From Silene conica (Eukaryota > Streptophyta > Magnoliopsida > Caryophyllales > Caryophyllaceae): a stretch of DNA of 64,000 nucleotides. A model generated the notes under the pieces. That model did not search any database. It was given only the letters and a program-made list of their open reading frames with translations, and was not told where the DNA came from. Each line of letters starts with the position of its first letter. Position 1 is the first letter of the stretch. Positions 35,786-48,900 of the stretch are shown one piece after another. The DNA lies in NCBI GenBank assembly GCA_029255685.2, contig CM055311.2, forward strand, positions 56,875,048-56,939,047. The letters run 5' to 3'. Position numbers and translations under genes: made by a program.

Positions 35786-36779
35786 ATGTTTTGCCTCATT
35801 TTTTCTGTTGAGGATACCAACAGTTGCATAAATCTCAGACCACATCCGAGACATTTCAAATTTCCCAATGCCAGTAGGATTGTACTTGTTTAGAAGATTT
35901 CCATTCAAATCATAAATTGGGTTTCTAAGTGCATTCTTACTCCACCTACGCAAAATGTATTTCTCCGGTATTTCCTTAAATTTACCCAAGCAAACCCAAA
36001 TGATCTGATTACATAAAATACCTCTCCTTTCAAATAGTTTACATGAACATCTCATGTCCACTGTTCTTGTATCTTACTCAATTGCATATCTCTTTTTCTT
36101 GATTGCGTCTTCAACTATCAAAATATCGAAGTTAGTTACAGGGTTTGGTGGGGTGTATTCACCCACACTACACGCATTTATCGAACACTTAACCTCATTT
36201 TGAAATTCATAGAACACTTCATGACTTCATGTGTATAGACTCTCGCTCCATGGGCTTCCCAGTTTGAACCGTATAAGGTTTCATGCATTGAATCATCACT
36301 CTGCGCTTCAAGAAGCTTTAGAGCATGCCTTTGTTGGTCGATCGCACTCTCAAACCTCATCCAAAACTCAACCATGGTCCCATATTTATTCTCAAATATT
36401 TTAAAAAAAACTATTAGCACTCTCTGATCTCTGTGTGGTTCTTAAAATGTTATCGATCGACACATTTCTGAAATACGCCGGTATCCACTTGTGTCTTTCA
36501 GCAAACTTTCCACTCAACCATATATTATCCTCCAACGAGAAATCTGTGATGACCTTAACCCAATTCTCCTCAAATTCCTTAGGTTTCATATCATTGCTCC
36601 AAACGACACTGTTCAGACGTGTTAAGAATTCAATGTCTTTGCAAATTGTGCTCCCAACCTTGTCTGTTACTTTTTTCATAATGTGCCAGTGTGCCACATG
36701 CAAAACCGATGTCTTGCTGTTTTGAACACAGCTGCATGTAACAAAATCACATATCATTTTTTAATAAATCTCTTAAAAA

Positions 36780-37425
36780 ATAGAAATAATCACATTTGGT
36801 ATCAACAGGTTTCACAATATAGTCTTCTAGTTTCACAGAATAAGCATCTAGTTTCACAATATAATAATACTCAAAAAATCAGTCTATTTTATCAACAGGT
36901 TTCACAATATAGGCTTCTAGTTTCACAGAATAAGCATCCACTTTCACAAGTTAAGCTTCTAGTTTCACACTTTCAGATCTCAAAAAATCAACCTCTTTTA
37001 TTAACAAGTTTCACAATATGGCCTTTCCAGTTTCACAGTATAAACATCTAGATTCACAAGTTAAGCTTCTAGTTTCACACTTTCAGAACTGAAAAAATCA
37101 TGCTCTTTTATCAACAAGTTTCACAATATAGCCTTCCAGTTTCACAATATAAGCATCTAGTTTCACAAGTTAAGCTTCTAGTTTCACACTTTCAGAACTC
37201 AAAAAATCAGCTTTATTTTTTATTAACAGGTTTCACAATATAGCCTTCTAGTTTCATAGAATAAGCATCCAATTTCACAAGTTAAGATTCTACTTTCACA
37301 ATATAAGAAAACTAAAAAAATCAGGTTTTATGAACAGGTTTCACAATATAGCCTTCCAGTTTCACAGAATAAGCATTTAGTTTCACAAGTTAAGCTTCTA
37401 GTTTCACAAGTTAAGAAAACTCAAA
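36780..37425 (-). repeat. 21-nt phased array in transposase intron 2, word TTTCACA
   Basis: Read on the plus strand, successive 21-nt units begin AGTTTCACAGAATAAGCATC, AGTTTCACAAGTTAAGCTTC and AGTTTCACACTTTCAGAACT, grouped into blocks of about 115 bp that contain TTATCAACAGGTTTCACAAT. Over 25 units fill nearly the entire 718-bp intron (36732-37449). Confidence 0.92.
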
Positions 37426-38764
37426 AAATTGCACGATATACGAACATACCAGGGACCGCCTTTTTTATTCCTGCGTCTTGGTCAGTGATAATGTAATTAG
37501 GTTCATTTCCACCCATTGATTTCAGAAATTGCTGAAACGCCCAAATAAATGATTCATCGTCTTCATGATCTAAAAGAGCGCATCCAAATGTTATTGACTT
37601 TTTATGATTGTCAATGCCAGTGAAAGGGGTGAATATCATGTTATATTTGTTAGTGCTATAAGTTGGATCGAATGAAATTGCATCACCAAACACTGAGTAA
37701 CATCTCTTTGCCTCAGCATTTGTCCAAATAATCCTTGTCAAAGCTTTCCCAGAATCCATTTCATACGCAAATTTTAACCCTTTTGTTTCAGAGAGGGTTT
37801 CCAAACGTGAAATAAACATGTCTCCATTCTTACTCTTAATGAAACACTTCAAATCCCGTTGGAAATTCTTGAATTGTGAAAGGGAAGCCCCCACATTTTC
37901 GAACCCTTCGGCTTGCTCTTTGCATAGCTCGTATGTTAAACTAGCCCCAACATTAGCTCTTGAATTCTGGACAATCATTTGCTTATGAAATTCATTTATA
38001 TTTTCTGCAAGTTTATCAAATTCTATTTTTCACACTGGGTGATTGTGAGCCTCATAAAATTGTTCAACCATGTACTTGTTTTCATTGAACTTGAATTTGA
38101 CCATCGGACGACAACCCCACCTTCTAATTTTGGTTATTCTTGTAAATGTTTGCTTATTGGAACTTTCAGCCTCATCTGCTCCTTCACTTCCCTTCACACT
38201 AGTTTTAACGCTTATTTTTTCTTTTGTACTTTTTCCAATATTTGAACCAGTTTCAGTCGTTGTACTAGCAACGGTTTCGGGAGGTCTTCTTTTCCTCTTA
38301 TTATGACCTTCACGATTACAAACCATGCATTTTGTTCGAATAATACCATCACGAAACCTCTTGGTTGTTGATTTCCTTGTTTCAAACCCACAAGAAGTAG
38401 CATAAACTTGATAGAACATCATCGCTGACTCTATATCTAAAAATAATTTGCCAATAGCAGGTGTTATATCTTTTGAAACTCTAACTATCCATTCCTCACT
38501 GCCACCCGGTATGTAAGTCACAAAAGTAGTAGGCGTACCACCCGGTACATACTGTAGGTGTTGTCAAAATTGTAGATGTTGCTGTTAAAATTGTAAAAAC
38601 ATCAGCACCCTCACAAGAACCAACATTACCACCCTCATCTCCTCGCCAACACGAGCCATCGTACTAACCTCTCCGTTGGAATTGACAATGGAATCAGCAC
38701 CTATATAAAGTCAAAACATATAAATTGAACTTTTAACACGGGAGGCAATGTTACATATTGCACA

Positions 38765-39145
38765 CAAACACCTTTTAGTTTCACAGAATAATGTTAGAGT
38801 TTCACAAAATAAGCCCCTAGTTTCACAATATAAGAAGACTAAACAAAATCAGACTTTTTTATGAGAATGGTTTCACAATATAAGCTTCTAGTTTCACAGT
38901 TTATGGCCCTAGGATTCACAATATAAGAAAGCTAAACTAAATCAGCCTTTTATCATCAGGTTTCACAATGTAAGCTTCTAGTTTCACACTATAAGCATCT
39001 AGTTTCACAGTTTAAGCATCTAGTTTTACAATATTAGAAATCTAAATAAATTAGCTTTTTCTGAACATGTTCTATAATCACAATAGTCATAAACTTCAAT
39101 TAGGTCTTATATTCACAAAATAAGGTCCTATATTCACAAAATTGA
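38765..39145 (-). repeat. 21-nt phased array in transposase intron 1, word TTTCACA
   Basis: The same unit as in intron 2 (AGTTTCACAATATAAGCTTC, AGTTTCACAGTTTAAGCATC) recurs within intron 1 (38701-39265). It decays towards 39140 into TATATTCACAAAATAAGGTC. Confidence 0.88.
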
Positions 39146-39508
39146 ATAAAATCATAAACTAAACCTTGTAAAAAAAATGAAGTACAAGAGTGAGCCATAT
39201 ATTCAACAAAATCGAGCAGAAATTGAATCAGAAAACAATAATTTAAACGACAAAAAATGACATACCTGATTCAATAGCAATATTATCGTCAATCATTGTG
39301 ATATTTAGATTCTCCATAGCTATTAGAGCTGCAAAATCATCGAAAATAATGTCATAAGTAGTATGAAGTCGCGAGGTAAAGAAAATCATGAGAAAAATTG
39401 ATCAAATTCGAACAATCGATTTGCGTTGAGTTTTAGGTAGTTGCATGTCGTTGCTGAAGAATTCCTTATTTTAGAGACATAGAGTGTATTTTTAGTTTGA
39501 GTTATATA

Positions 39509-39704
39509 CTCCCTCCGAGTCTGAGTGATTGTTCCTTTTGCTTTATGCACAAGAAATAAGAAAATGATTCTAAACCAGACAAAACATCCTACCCACACTG
39601 AATTGATTTTAGACCACAAAAAAGTTACTAAAAAAGGAAATAGGAACAATCACAAAACTCGCATGAAAAAGGAAACAGGAACAATCATACAGACTCGGAG
39701 GGAG
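39509..39704. mobile_element. Stowaway MITE, 196 bp
   Basis: It begins CTCCCTCCGAGTCTGAGTGA after TA and ends CATACAGACTCGGAGGGAG before TA. The inverted repeat is about 28 bp, ending in GATTGTTCC/GGAACAATC. It is nested in the 5' flank of the FAR1 element. Confidence 0.92.
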
Positions 39705-39809
39705 TATGTTTTATTATTTTAGAGAGAGAAAGTGTTTTGGGCCAAATGACAAGATTTGGCATGACCCTAAATTTCCAGCCCACATTGAATAATAGGAAGT
39801 GAAGTCACC

Positions 39810-39873
39810 CCAACTACAAGGGATTTGGTGAGTCTAGCGACCTTACCGTAATTGACGGCCTCACCGGATCCGG
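39810..39873 (-). mobile_element. Terminus of the FAR1-transposase element E9
   Basis: On the minus strand the end reads GGCCGGATCCGGTGAGGCCG followed by TCAATTACGGTAAGGTCG and CTAGACTCACCAAATCC. The first 16 bases are identical to the start of E1. It lies about 550 bp upstream of the transposase start codon in the expected orientation. No (TA)n flanks this terminus, and the other end of the element was not found. Confidence 0.7.
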
Positions 39874-39879
39874 CCTCCA

Positions 39880-40860
39880 ATAAACCAATTCTAAATATTC
39901 CGCTATTTTAGGCGTATAATTGTACTTCAAAATAGAACATACTATTATGGTATTACCCCACAAAATACACACTTTCCATAAATGATTACCATAAAAATTG
40001 CACAAAGTCCAGCAATATGACAATATCACTCCAAAACTATCACATGATTTATTTCCTTATTTTACCATTCTACTTACGCCTTATGTGATTTCTATCATGT
40101 TTTCGAGATTCTTATTTTTTATCAGCAATCAAGTGTTTTTGTAAAGACAAATTAAAATGATTGTTTTGTTATACTCTCTCCACACAAGACCAATTCGGGC
40201 CGGGTTAGTTTGGTTCATCATTTTTTCTGGATAATTTAGGTCAGGTGGGGTCATTTCGGGTTTTAGGTCTATTTTGATGTGTTGGGTAGGTCAATGATTA
40301 AGAGAGAAAACTCCATCAAGTCATTTTGGGTCATTAAAGTTATGTTTTGATGGGTCATTTTCGGGTTCGGTGGTTTTTGATCGGGCTACTTTTGGGTTGG
40401 ATTAGTTACAGGTCAAGATAGTTCGGGTCATTTTTGGGCTGATTCGGATCGATTCGGATGCTATAGTTTGAGGCAATTTCAGGTCTCAGGTCAGCCTCTT
40501 TCTTTTCGAATCTGCAACAACTAAAGTTCTCCAATAATTTAAAATATGAAAATAAAATAATAGATAATCAAGGATAAACTGTGATAGTCGGAGAACTGAA
40601 AATAGGAGGTTATAATAAGGCTAAAAGGGGAGACCAAATATTACTTGAAGTCTCCAATTCAGAATAATGAACGTTATGACCCGATTAATTCTAACATATT
40701 GACAACACTATTATTCTAATTTTTTATACCTTAAAAATATTTATATCTATAATACTAAGCACGATTTAATTATACATTTTTGTGCAACTTTACACGGGTT
40801 CTAAGGTAGTTAACCCGAGTTAAGTTTGGGGGTTGTATAAGTAATTGGAATGAAAATGAG
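39880..40860. other. Intergenic region with degenerate GGGTC-rich repeats
   Basis: From 40190 to 40500 words such as GGGTCATTTCGGGTT, TTTTGGGTCATT and GGGTTTTAGGTC recur irregularly, a low-complexity pattern seen in hAT subterminal regions. No terminus or coding frame is recognised. The remainder is AT-rich spacer before the channel gene. Confidence 0.4.
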
Positions 40861-42978
40861 AAAAGGTTGGTTGTGAGAAAGCCGACGTCAACGTCGCAGT
40901 CGGAGGTGGGGGCATGGTTACAAACCGCCACACTGGCAACAAACTCCACGAGTCACATACTCACATATCTGTATCCTTCCTCCTTACTCGTTTTCGACAC
41001 ACATTACTCATTAGTAATTTCCCCCTTCTTCTCTTTTCTCTTCTCTTATTATTCTCAATCCCCACTTCATCATATGTAGTATACACTAATGCACAACACC
41101 CTTCTCTTTTACATCACTCTCTCTTTTCCTTTATTTATTCCTATTCTTTCATTTCATTCTTCTTCATCATCATCATCAGCATCCACTCGGATTTATTATT
41201 CAACCATACTTGTTCATTCTTCCCAATTCACTCTTTTTCAGGTTCCTTCCTAATTTATTCTTCAATCATACTTAATTCATGTATTTTTGTGATTTCTGGT
41301 TTTGTTCTTCTATTTTGATGCAATTCAATGAATTCATGGGTTGGGGTTTACAAGATACGCATGTTTGTTCTGTACTGCAACATGCTTACAAATTAAAGTA
41401 AACAAATCATCTGCTGAATACAATTGTTTTTCATTGTTGGAGTTGGTGAACTATTTTTTATTCACTCTTTAGTCTTTCCTTTTCTGGCTTCTGCTGCTAA
41501 TCTGCGTATTAAACTACTATATTTACTTTAAAAAACCCTCTAATTATTCACTTTATCTTCTCACTTCATTCATTGGTCATTACCGACCTTCATTTTATAT
41601 CCCACTTACCTTATTAATTACTCTCTTCGTCACGTTTGTATTTTATTATTTATTTTTATTTGAATCAATTCAATTAGAAAAGTACATGAAGTCTTGCAGA
41701 GACGATGGTAGAAAATAAACGAAACAGCTCTAGCCATAGACACTAGATTACCCAGTCTGATCATCAATGCTTATTGTAAATTTGCAACCGAATTTTATCC
41801 TATTTATGCAAATCTTAATTATCTTGCAGTCAATTTGTGTGTATTGGCAATGGTAAATTCCCGGTCAAGTTAGTGGCACATAGCTGACTAATGTAGAGTC
41901 TCTGGATTTTGGCCTTCATGGATCTATATAACATCATCTAACGGTTTTGCATTTACCACATATTGGAGTCACTATAAGAAAGCAAGTACATAAGGTTAGC
42001 CCCACATGTAGATCCTTAATTTGGAAGAATCATTTTAACGCTATTCCAGCTTCGACAGCGCTATCACTTTGAGATCAAGGCACAATTCACAAATTAATCT
42101 CCGGACTTCGATTGCGTATGCTTTTGATAGATGAACCATCTCAACCCAAACCTTAAGCTGATGGTTTAGGCCCAACTATTATTAATATTCCTATTACGCT
42201 TCCTCACTCAAATTCCTATTGGGCTTGAAGAGTGGTTATTTTGCACAGGCTCCCCAATACCCAATACCGTGTGCGGTTTTCCACTTTGTGGTTTTTGAGG
42301 AGTTCTGAGGTTGCCAGGGTTCGCCCCGTGACCGCCCAACTATTATTAATATTCCTATTAAGGTGATGGTTGAGGGCCAACTATTATTAATATTCCTATT
42401 ACCTTTTAATGCTCACCTGTCTTCACGTAAGGGAATTATAGTAATCTTATGGACTCATGTTTGCAGCGTCTTCACTCTAAGCAGTTTTATGCCAACAACT
42501 CGCAGAAGTCGAAATCATGTTTAAACAACCCCTGTGGTTACTTATGCTGCTTTTTCGACCACTTGGTTACATCATTTCAGTAGGGAGGCTGATTAATGTG
42601 CTTTGGATCTTCGTCAGAGAATTAACTTGAGCTTCTAGTATGTGAGGAGAGAACTGAGACCCATTTCTCAAGTGCACATGAGGAACAAGAATTTAAATAT
42701 AGAGGATTCAAAAGCTTGCTATGCAAAATAATGTTCTTCAAAGTGGTCTTATGTAGAATAGCATTCCTGATAAGTGTGATTTTATATTCCCAGTGTCTCT
42801 CTTTGAAGCCTTTTTTGTCCTTGAGTTGAGCTTTGCTCTCTTTTTCAAAAAAGTTGCTTCCACCAACCATTTTTTTTTATAACCCTCCCTGCTATTCTCA
42901 TGGTATTTTGCATTAGTCATCACTAAAATATTCTAATAGCTATCTTCATTTGATCGCAGGTTTTTCATTTGACAAATT
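40860..42978 (+). promoter_or_regulatory. Promoter and 5' leader of the OSCA gene, with a probable leader intron
   Basis: A pyrimidine-rich, CTCTTT-rich stretch at 40970-41240 has the look of a plant 5' leader. The sequence immediately before the start codon (42960-42978) follows a TTTGATCGCAG acceptor, so translation begins shortly after a leader intron; its donor may be at about 41241 but is not certain. Inside, the phrase CAACTATTATTAATATTCCT occurs three times (42174, 42340, 42380). Confidence 0.4.
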
Positions 42979-45900
42979 ATGGCCAGCCTTCATGATATCG
43001 CCCTTTCTGCAACAATAAATCTTCTCAGCGCATTAGCCTTTCTTATTGCCTTTGCTATATTAAGGCTTCAGCCTATAAATGATAGAGTATACTTCCCAAA
43101 ATGGTATCTGAAAGGACTCAGAGCTAGTCCAACTCGTCCTAAAAGATCTGTGACCAAGTTTGTGAACTTGGATATTAGAATGTATCTGCGGTTTCTAAAG
43201 TGGATGCCCGAAGCACTGAGTATGCCAGAACCAGAGCTCATAGAACATGCTGGAGTTGATTCTGTGGTGTATATTAGAATTTACCTTCTGGGGTACGTTT
43301 CTCCCAAAGTCTGAATTATGTAATTGTTTTATGCTCCCTCCTGTTAAATACTCCATATAGTTTTATCACAAGTATTAAGGAATGTGGGATCAACACCATA
43401 TTTACATTCTACCTCCACAAAACATAGGTGGTGCCCTCGTGGGCACGTTCCTTTTGGGTCGGTCTGGTCTAATATGACTTGCATGGAATACCAGGTGAGT
43501 TTTCTGCGAGTTGGTCGCTTGAGTCTTTGGGTGATCTTTTCTATTTGTTTCTCTACAAGGTCTATATTATTCTTTCTACAGACCAGGCTAAGCCTATAGG
43601 TTATTCAAGTAGGTTGGGAAGCATCTACTATCCACTTGCCACCTCTGGGCATCAAGCCATCAATACAGAAATGGGATATTTATAAGAATAGGCCAAGATT
43701 AGAAAATAGGGTAATTCCAAAGGACTAGAGGGAGCGTACAAGAGAATGTGGTGTTTTTTTTAAACATGGAGTGTGCCAACTGGGTTGAACCATATGCCTT
43801 GCATTTAATGATGCATTTCCTGACACACACACACACACATGCATGCAGGCATGCATGTCTATATTAAGGTACTCTTATATCATTATGGCTGGCATGCCTG
43901 ACATGCATTTCCAGAGTTTCCTTTTCTTTTTTCCTTCTTACATGCTGGCGACTGTGGTATATGCTGATAATGCTTATTATATCTTCTTGGCATTCATGAA
44001 CCCCTTGTTTCTTTGAGGATAATATTGAGTGCTTGATGTTACTCTTTGGTAATGAGTCTAAAGAAAATCATGTTTACTAATGTAAGGATTGGAACATTTA
44101 TGTGCAGCTTGAAGATATTCGTTCCCATTATGGCACTAGCATTTGCAGTTCTTCTGCCGATTAACTGGACGGGAGATATGTTAAACGGCGTTCATGGTCT
44201 AACATTCAGCTCAATTGATAAATTGTCGATTTCAAATATTCCAGTAGGATCAAATAGGTGAGAACGGCGTGCACATGACAAATATTTGACTGTTAGTTAC
44301 ATTATTTTTCTCTTTGGAATTAATATCATTTTTTGTGTTAAAATCAATTTTAAATGCCAAATGAGTGGGTGATAGAAATAGCTGAGAGTGTCAGAATATA
44401 ATATTTAAGCACCTTAGCGACGTAAGGTTATTAATCGAGTGACAATTACAGACTTCTGATCTCCTCCTTGGAAGAAATGCCACGGGCGTTGATTCATAAA
44501 AGAACACGTGATATATCTATGGCATTTATTGTACATTGGGTGTCTAATATTCATCTCACGTTGGAGCATGAATTTTGATTGGATGAGGTGTGAACAACTG
44601 AAAACAGTGGCTAGTTAGTGAGTGCTGAAAGGATGAGCAGGAAAGTTTGTCTCAGAATGGACCATCAGTATTACAGTAAAGTGTTTGAGCCTAACTAATT
44701 GGAGTCTTCTTATGTTATACGTCGCTTGGAAAAAATAAGTCCTTATAGTCTCTTTAAACAAAAGACCTAGCACTGAATATGAATGCACAGGTTAATGAAT
44801 TTGGGCTGAATCAACACGGGTTAACCAAACATCATACTCCCTCCATTTCATTGATCAATACCCCTTTGACTTGTTACCTCTGAACAAAGTCAAATGCTTC
44901 ATATTAATTAAAATAGAGGGAGTACAATTGAGTGAGATACGCAACGGAAAAAGATACTGAGTAACTGATAAGAAAAGGAAGACACCATTGTGCCAAGTAA
45001 CAAGAAAAGGGAAAATTGAATGTCAGAACCCTTGATAACAATATTGATCGTGTACATTTGACAAAACTTGCTATGTCAAGAATTACTATAACCTCTAATG
45101 CTTAGAGAGGACGGGGCTTTCACTTCCTCTAGTACTGCAACTGTATAAGGTGAAATGAAGTGGACTATGGTATCCACCTCCAAAGCCGTTTCTAAGTGTT
45201 GTAAAACTTAAAAGCTTCGAACTTCTGAAGCAAGCCACTTGTCTTGCTCCTAGGTCCTTTTTTGTTTAAGCTGAGTCGCGTATTAGCATAATCTCTCTTT
45301 ATATTTGCAATTTGTCGGTAACGATATGATGTTAGTCTAGCTTGTTGCCGCCATAAAAAAAGTGAAGCGTTTTGTCAAAGTTGTCAGTGCAACAATGAAA
45401 TTTTAATTATGTTGACCGCTTGCCTGCTTTATACAGATTTTGGGCACATCTAGTTGTGGCATATGCTTCTACACTTTGGACATGTTGCATGCTATACAGA
45501 GAATATAAGATAGTGACGACCATGAGGTTGGAATTTATTGCGGGAGCAGATCGACGCCCAGACCAATTTTCAGTAAGACTCTTAACAATAATGAGTAACC
45601 ACCTCCCCTCATCCCTCATCGTTATAGCCCTTCCTAATCTTCCCTAATAAGCGAAAAATGTAAGTCAGTGACAATAATCCGTGAGGTTGTAGAGTGGGCA
45701 CCCCTAGTATTTGCTGGCTAATTTAATGCTTACAACTATTAGAGAATATTAATGCTCCTTTATAGGCTTCATCCATGAGATTACTCTATGAATATTCCTA
45801 AAATATTCGATAGAATATCATGATACCCATAATACTCTCTTTATCCGAAATTAATATTCTTCCTAATATAATATTCTTCCTAACATTCGATAACTAGTGT

Positions 45901-48900
45901 ATTTTTTAGACAATAATGTATAAAGACGTTGAATAGTATAGCTTGGTAACATATTTAGCGGTGGTATAAGAGAGAAAATTAGATAGTTTTCACACTAAAT
46001 AAGATTGAGGTGTAACCTGAACTTAATTATATAAATTACTTTCTTTTTGGAAAAATTAATTATATGAATAAATTACTTTATTATTAAAAGTAGTATTATA
46101 CTACTCCGTATTAGATTTACCAGAAAATAATCTTAATTAATGACTTATGTATACTATAGAATTAGATAATTTGTAAAAGGGTATAATGAACTTGTAGTAC
46201 CTTTGTATCAAAAGACTGAAAAATAGGAATTATGAAAAAGATTGTGCAAATATATTTCTCCCATATCATACAATATTAATATCGGCGTTTCTAATGTGTG
46301 CCCTAAGGGCACACATTAATAACTTAAATGTGGAAATATTCACAAGTTATTCTCACTACCGAATTAATATATTATTAATGCAATTACACTCGTGTAACAA
46401 AATCAAATTACCTATTAATGTGTGTTTACATAATGAAATAGAATTAAGATGGCATAATGTGAGGAATCACTGAACATTTCACTTTGGCTGGAAAAGTTTG
46501 AAGACCTCTTAATTCTTTTAGTATAAGGGGGATAAGAAAATTAAAGAAAGAAACCATGAAAGCAGCACCAGTTTCACAATTATAAATATGACACCATAAG
46601 TTGCGTCCAGTATGAACTTGTTTACTCCATATATGATATATACTAGTAGGCACCTTTTGGTAGTTGGTATAGTTGGCATTTGGCCCTAGTTAATGTCTAT
46701 TCAATAATATTTCCGTTCATTATTACAGGCTCTTGAATTGTAGGTTGTGTTCTTCATAATTATATCTTGAATAAAATGATGGCATATATTTGAGACCTTT
46801 TTCTTCATGCAATAGTGATTTAGCTTTGTTCTTGTTGATGGACACTGCTCTTGTGAGATTCAGTGCACAACTTTAAAAGTTTAAAGTTCTTGCTATGTCT
46901 TTCCTTTCTATTAACACACCATTGCTTGGCTTTCTTTCTCTCCCTGTTCGTTTCGTCCGTATTGTGGCATCTGAGATTTCTCAGCATTTTCATTTCCATA
47001 TCTTTTAGCAGAGTTGCAAAAAAAGTCTGTTATTTGACAAGGAAGACAAATGAAGTAGGAAGCTTAACATATACGAAACAGTCCATCCTGAATCCGCATA
47101 ACACCCTTTTTCTATAGGTTGGAAACTCCCAACATTTCAACCTTACTCGTAACTTTAATACCACTGATCTCATTTGTTTTTAGCTTATGCCAATTGTCAA
47201 GTGGTATGGAGCTTGTCTATCATCAAACATTGCTCTCATTCTTTTGCTTAATATTTTGTTTTATATCACCTTAATACATTGGAGTTATTAACCCTCTCTG
47301 ATGCATGCTTGTGCAAGCCTTAGATATCTATTCATCAATCTACTTTGCTCTGTATTGTTATACTAGTAACACAACATTGAATATCAGTTGTACTCTTGTG
47401 GCGTGACAGTTAAAAACAATTATTTGATATACTTGAGTGAATCAACTTGTGACGGATCAATTCCTGTGCATCTGCAATTTAATATTTTTTTTTCAAATAT
47501 TTTTTTTTGGCATATAAATTTGTGTATGCTTTTTAAAAATAATTTACTAGTTTATTTTCTTGGTCCATCTTGCTGTATTAGTTTAGAAAAGGGTTGTATG
47601 ATACAAAGCTTTGGAAGTAGACCTTTTGGTTAATGTGGAAACTTCTTTTCAGGTTCTTGTAAGAAACGTACCTCCAGATCCAGATGAGTCTGTCAGTGGC
47701 CATGTAGAACATTTCTTTCGTGTGAATCATCCTGATCATTATCTTTTACATCAGGTATCTTCACGACGCTGTATATTTCTTTGGTTGGACACAGGCACGA
47801 AAATATGTGATTTTGCCCTTCAGAGTGTAGACTTATCACCTGTCAGAGTGTCAGCTAAATGTATTTTTAGTTATGTGACCACTTGATAATTTTTTTTCCC
47901 TCTTCTGTAATACCCCCTTCCATTTTGTTGTTTGTCCCAAAGGTTTATTGATTCCTTTCTGTATTTAGTGGGTTGATAATGGTAAAATAATCATTTTACT
48001 TATTATCATAACAAGCAAAATTGCTCTGGATCTAGTAAGTATAAATGGTATTAATTGTTTTTACAAATAGCCAAAATCAAAAGTTCTATAATCTTTCTGG
48101 ATGGTAGCATTATAAGCGTCGTTTTCGTGTTAAACGAAGAGAGGCCTTAACTTCCAACACCATTGCTAATTCTCAGTCAATTCTTCACTCTTGGTTTTTT
48201 AAGTTGTTGGAGTACGTGGATTTTTTTTGTGACATGTAAATAGATTAGAACTTCTTCGTTTTTAAATCTATCTGATTTCAGTTTTCTGTATGCTATTCTC
48301 ATTTTCCCTGTTAAATCTATCTGATTTCAGTTTTCTGACTGCTATTCTCATTTTTCCTGTTAAATGATATAGGTTGTATACGATGCCAACAAACTAGCAG
48401 ATTTGGTTGACAAGAAAAAGAGTATGAAGAATTGGCTAATCTACTATCAAAATAAGTATGAGAGGAAACCTTCAAGAAAGCCCACTGTCAAGGTACTCTC
48501 CAGTTCAATATATATGCACTTAATTTTGGTCTTTGGATGATGATAGGAAAACGTAATTATGCTTGACAATAACTATGTTGGATACTTTTAAGTCTGACCC
48601 TTATAAATAATTCAAGCCTGTGTCAGAGTGACAGTCCTGATGTTGTGTTAAAAGTGTAAGTCGACTAAAATAAGCTTATAGACAGGTTTTTGGGGTTTAT
48701 GGGGCACTCGCGTGGATGCAATTGATTTTTACACCAAGGAGATTGAGAAACTTAGTGAACAAGTAAGTGACTTTTATGTATAATTTTTAGTACTTCTTCA
48801 CTGAGCTCTCTATCATATATTATTCTTTTAGTTTTCCTTATCAATTTACCATCTTTAGTCACTTGTTGAGTTGTTGCCCCATTGTGTCTCCATTATTTGC

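Larger units (their letters stand above)
35790..39317 (-). pseudogene. FAR1-type MULE transposase gene, broken (element E9)
   Basis: Minus-strand exons are 39317-39266 (MENLNITMIDDN), 38700-37450 and 36731-about 35790. Domain order is a FAR1-type zinc-cluster DNA-binding domain (CGFETRKST, RTKCMVCNREGH, WGCRPMVKF, EAHNHPV), the MULE transposase domain (VFGDAISFDPTYSTNKYNM, FTGIDNHKKSITFGCALL, YIITDQDAGIKKAVP), and a SWIM-like finger (MRCSCKLFERRGILC) whose usual CxH has Asn-Gln in place. Breaks are an early frame change near 38610, a TGA after EAHNHPV near 38030, and an 8-bp tandem duplication (TGGCACAC TGGCACAT, near 36690). Family members run about 700-800 residues. The 3' end abuts a LINE fragment. 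A domesticated FAR1-related gene is the alternative, but the flanking terminus favours a transposon. Confidence 0.85.

Noticed and set aside
36780-37425. CRISPR-like regular array
   Set aside because: Units are contiguous, degenerate and without unique spacers; the context is a plant transposon intron.
40914-41318. 134-codon forward frame before the OSCA gene
   Set aside because: Low-complexity Ser/Phe/Leu composition over a CTTT-rich leader; no homology recognised and it fits a 5' UTR.
42235-42340. SINE from the GGTTCGCCCCGTGACC box
   Set aside because: A B-box-like word is present, but no A box at proper distance, tail or target duplication.
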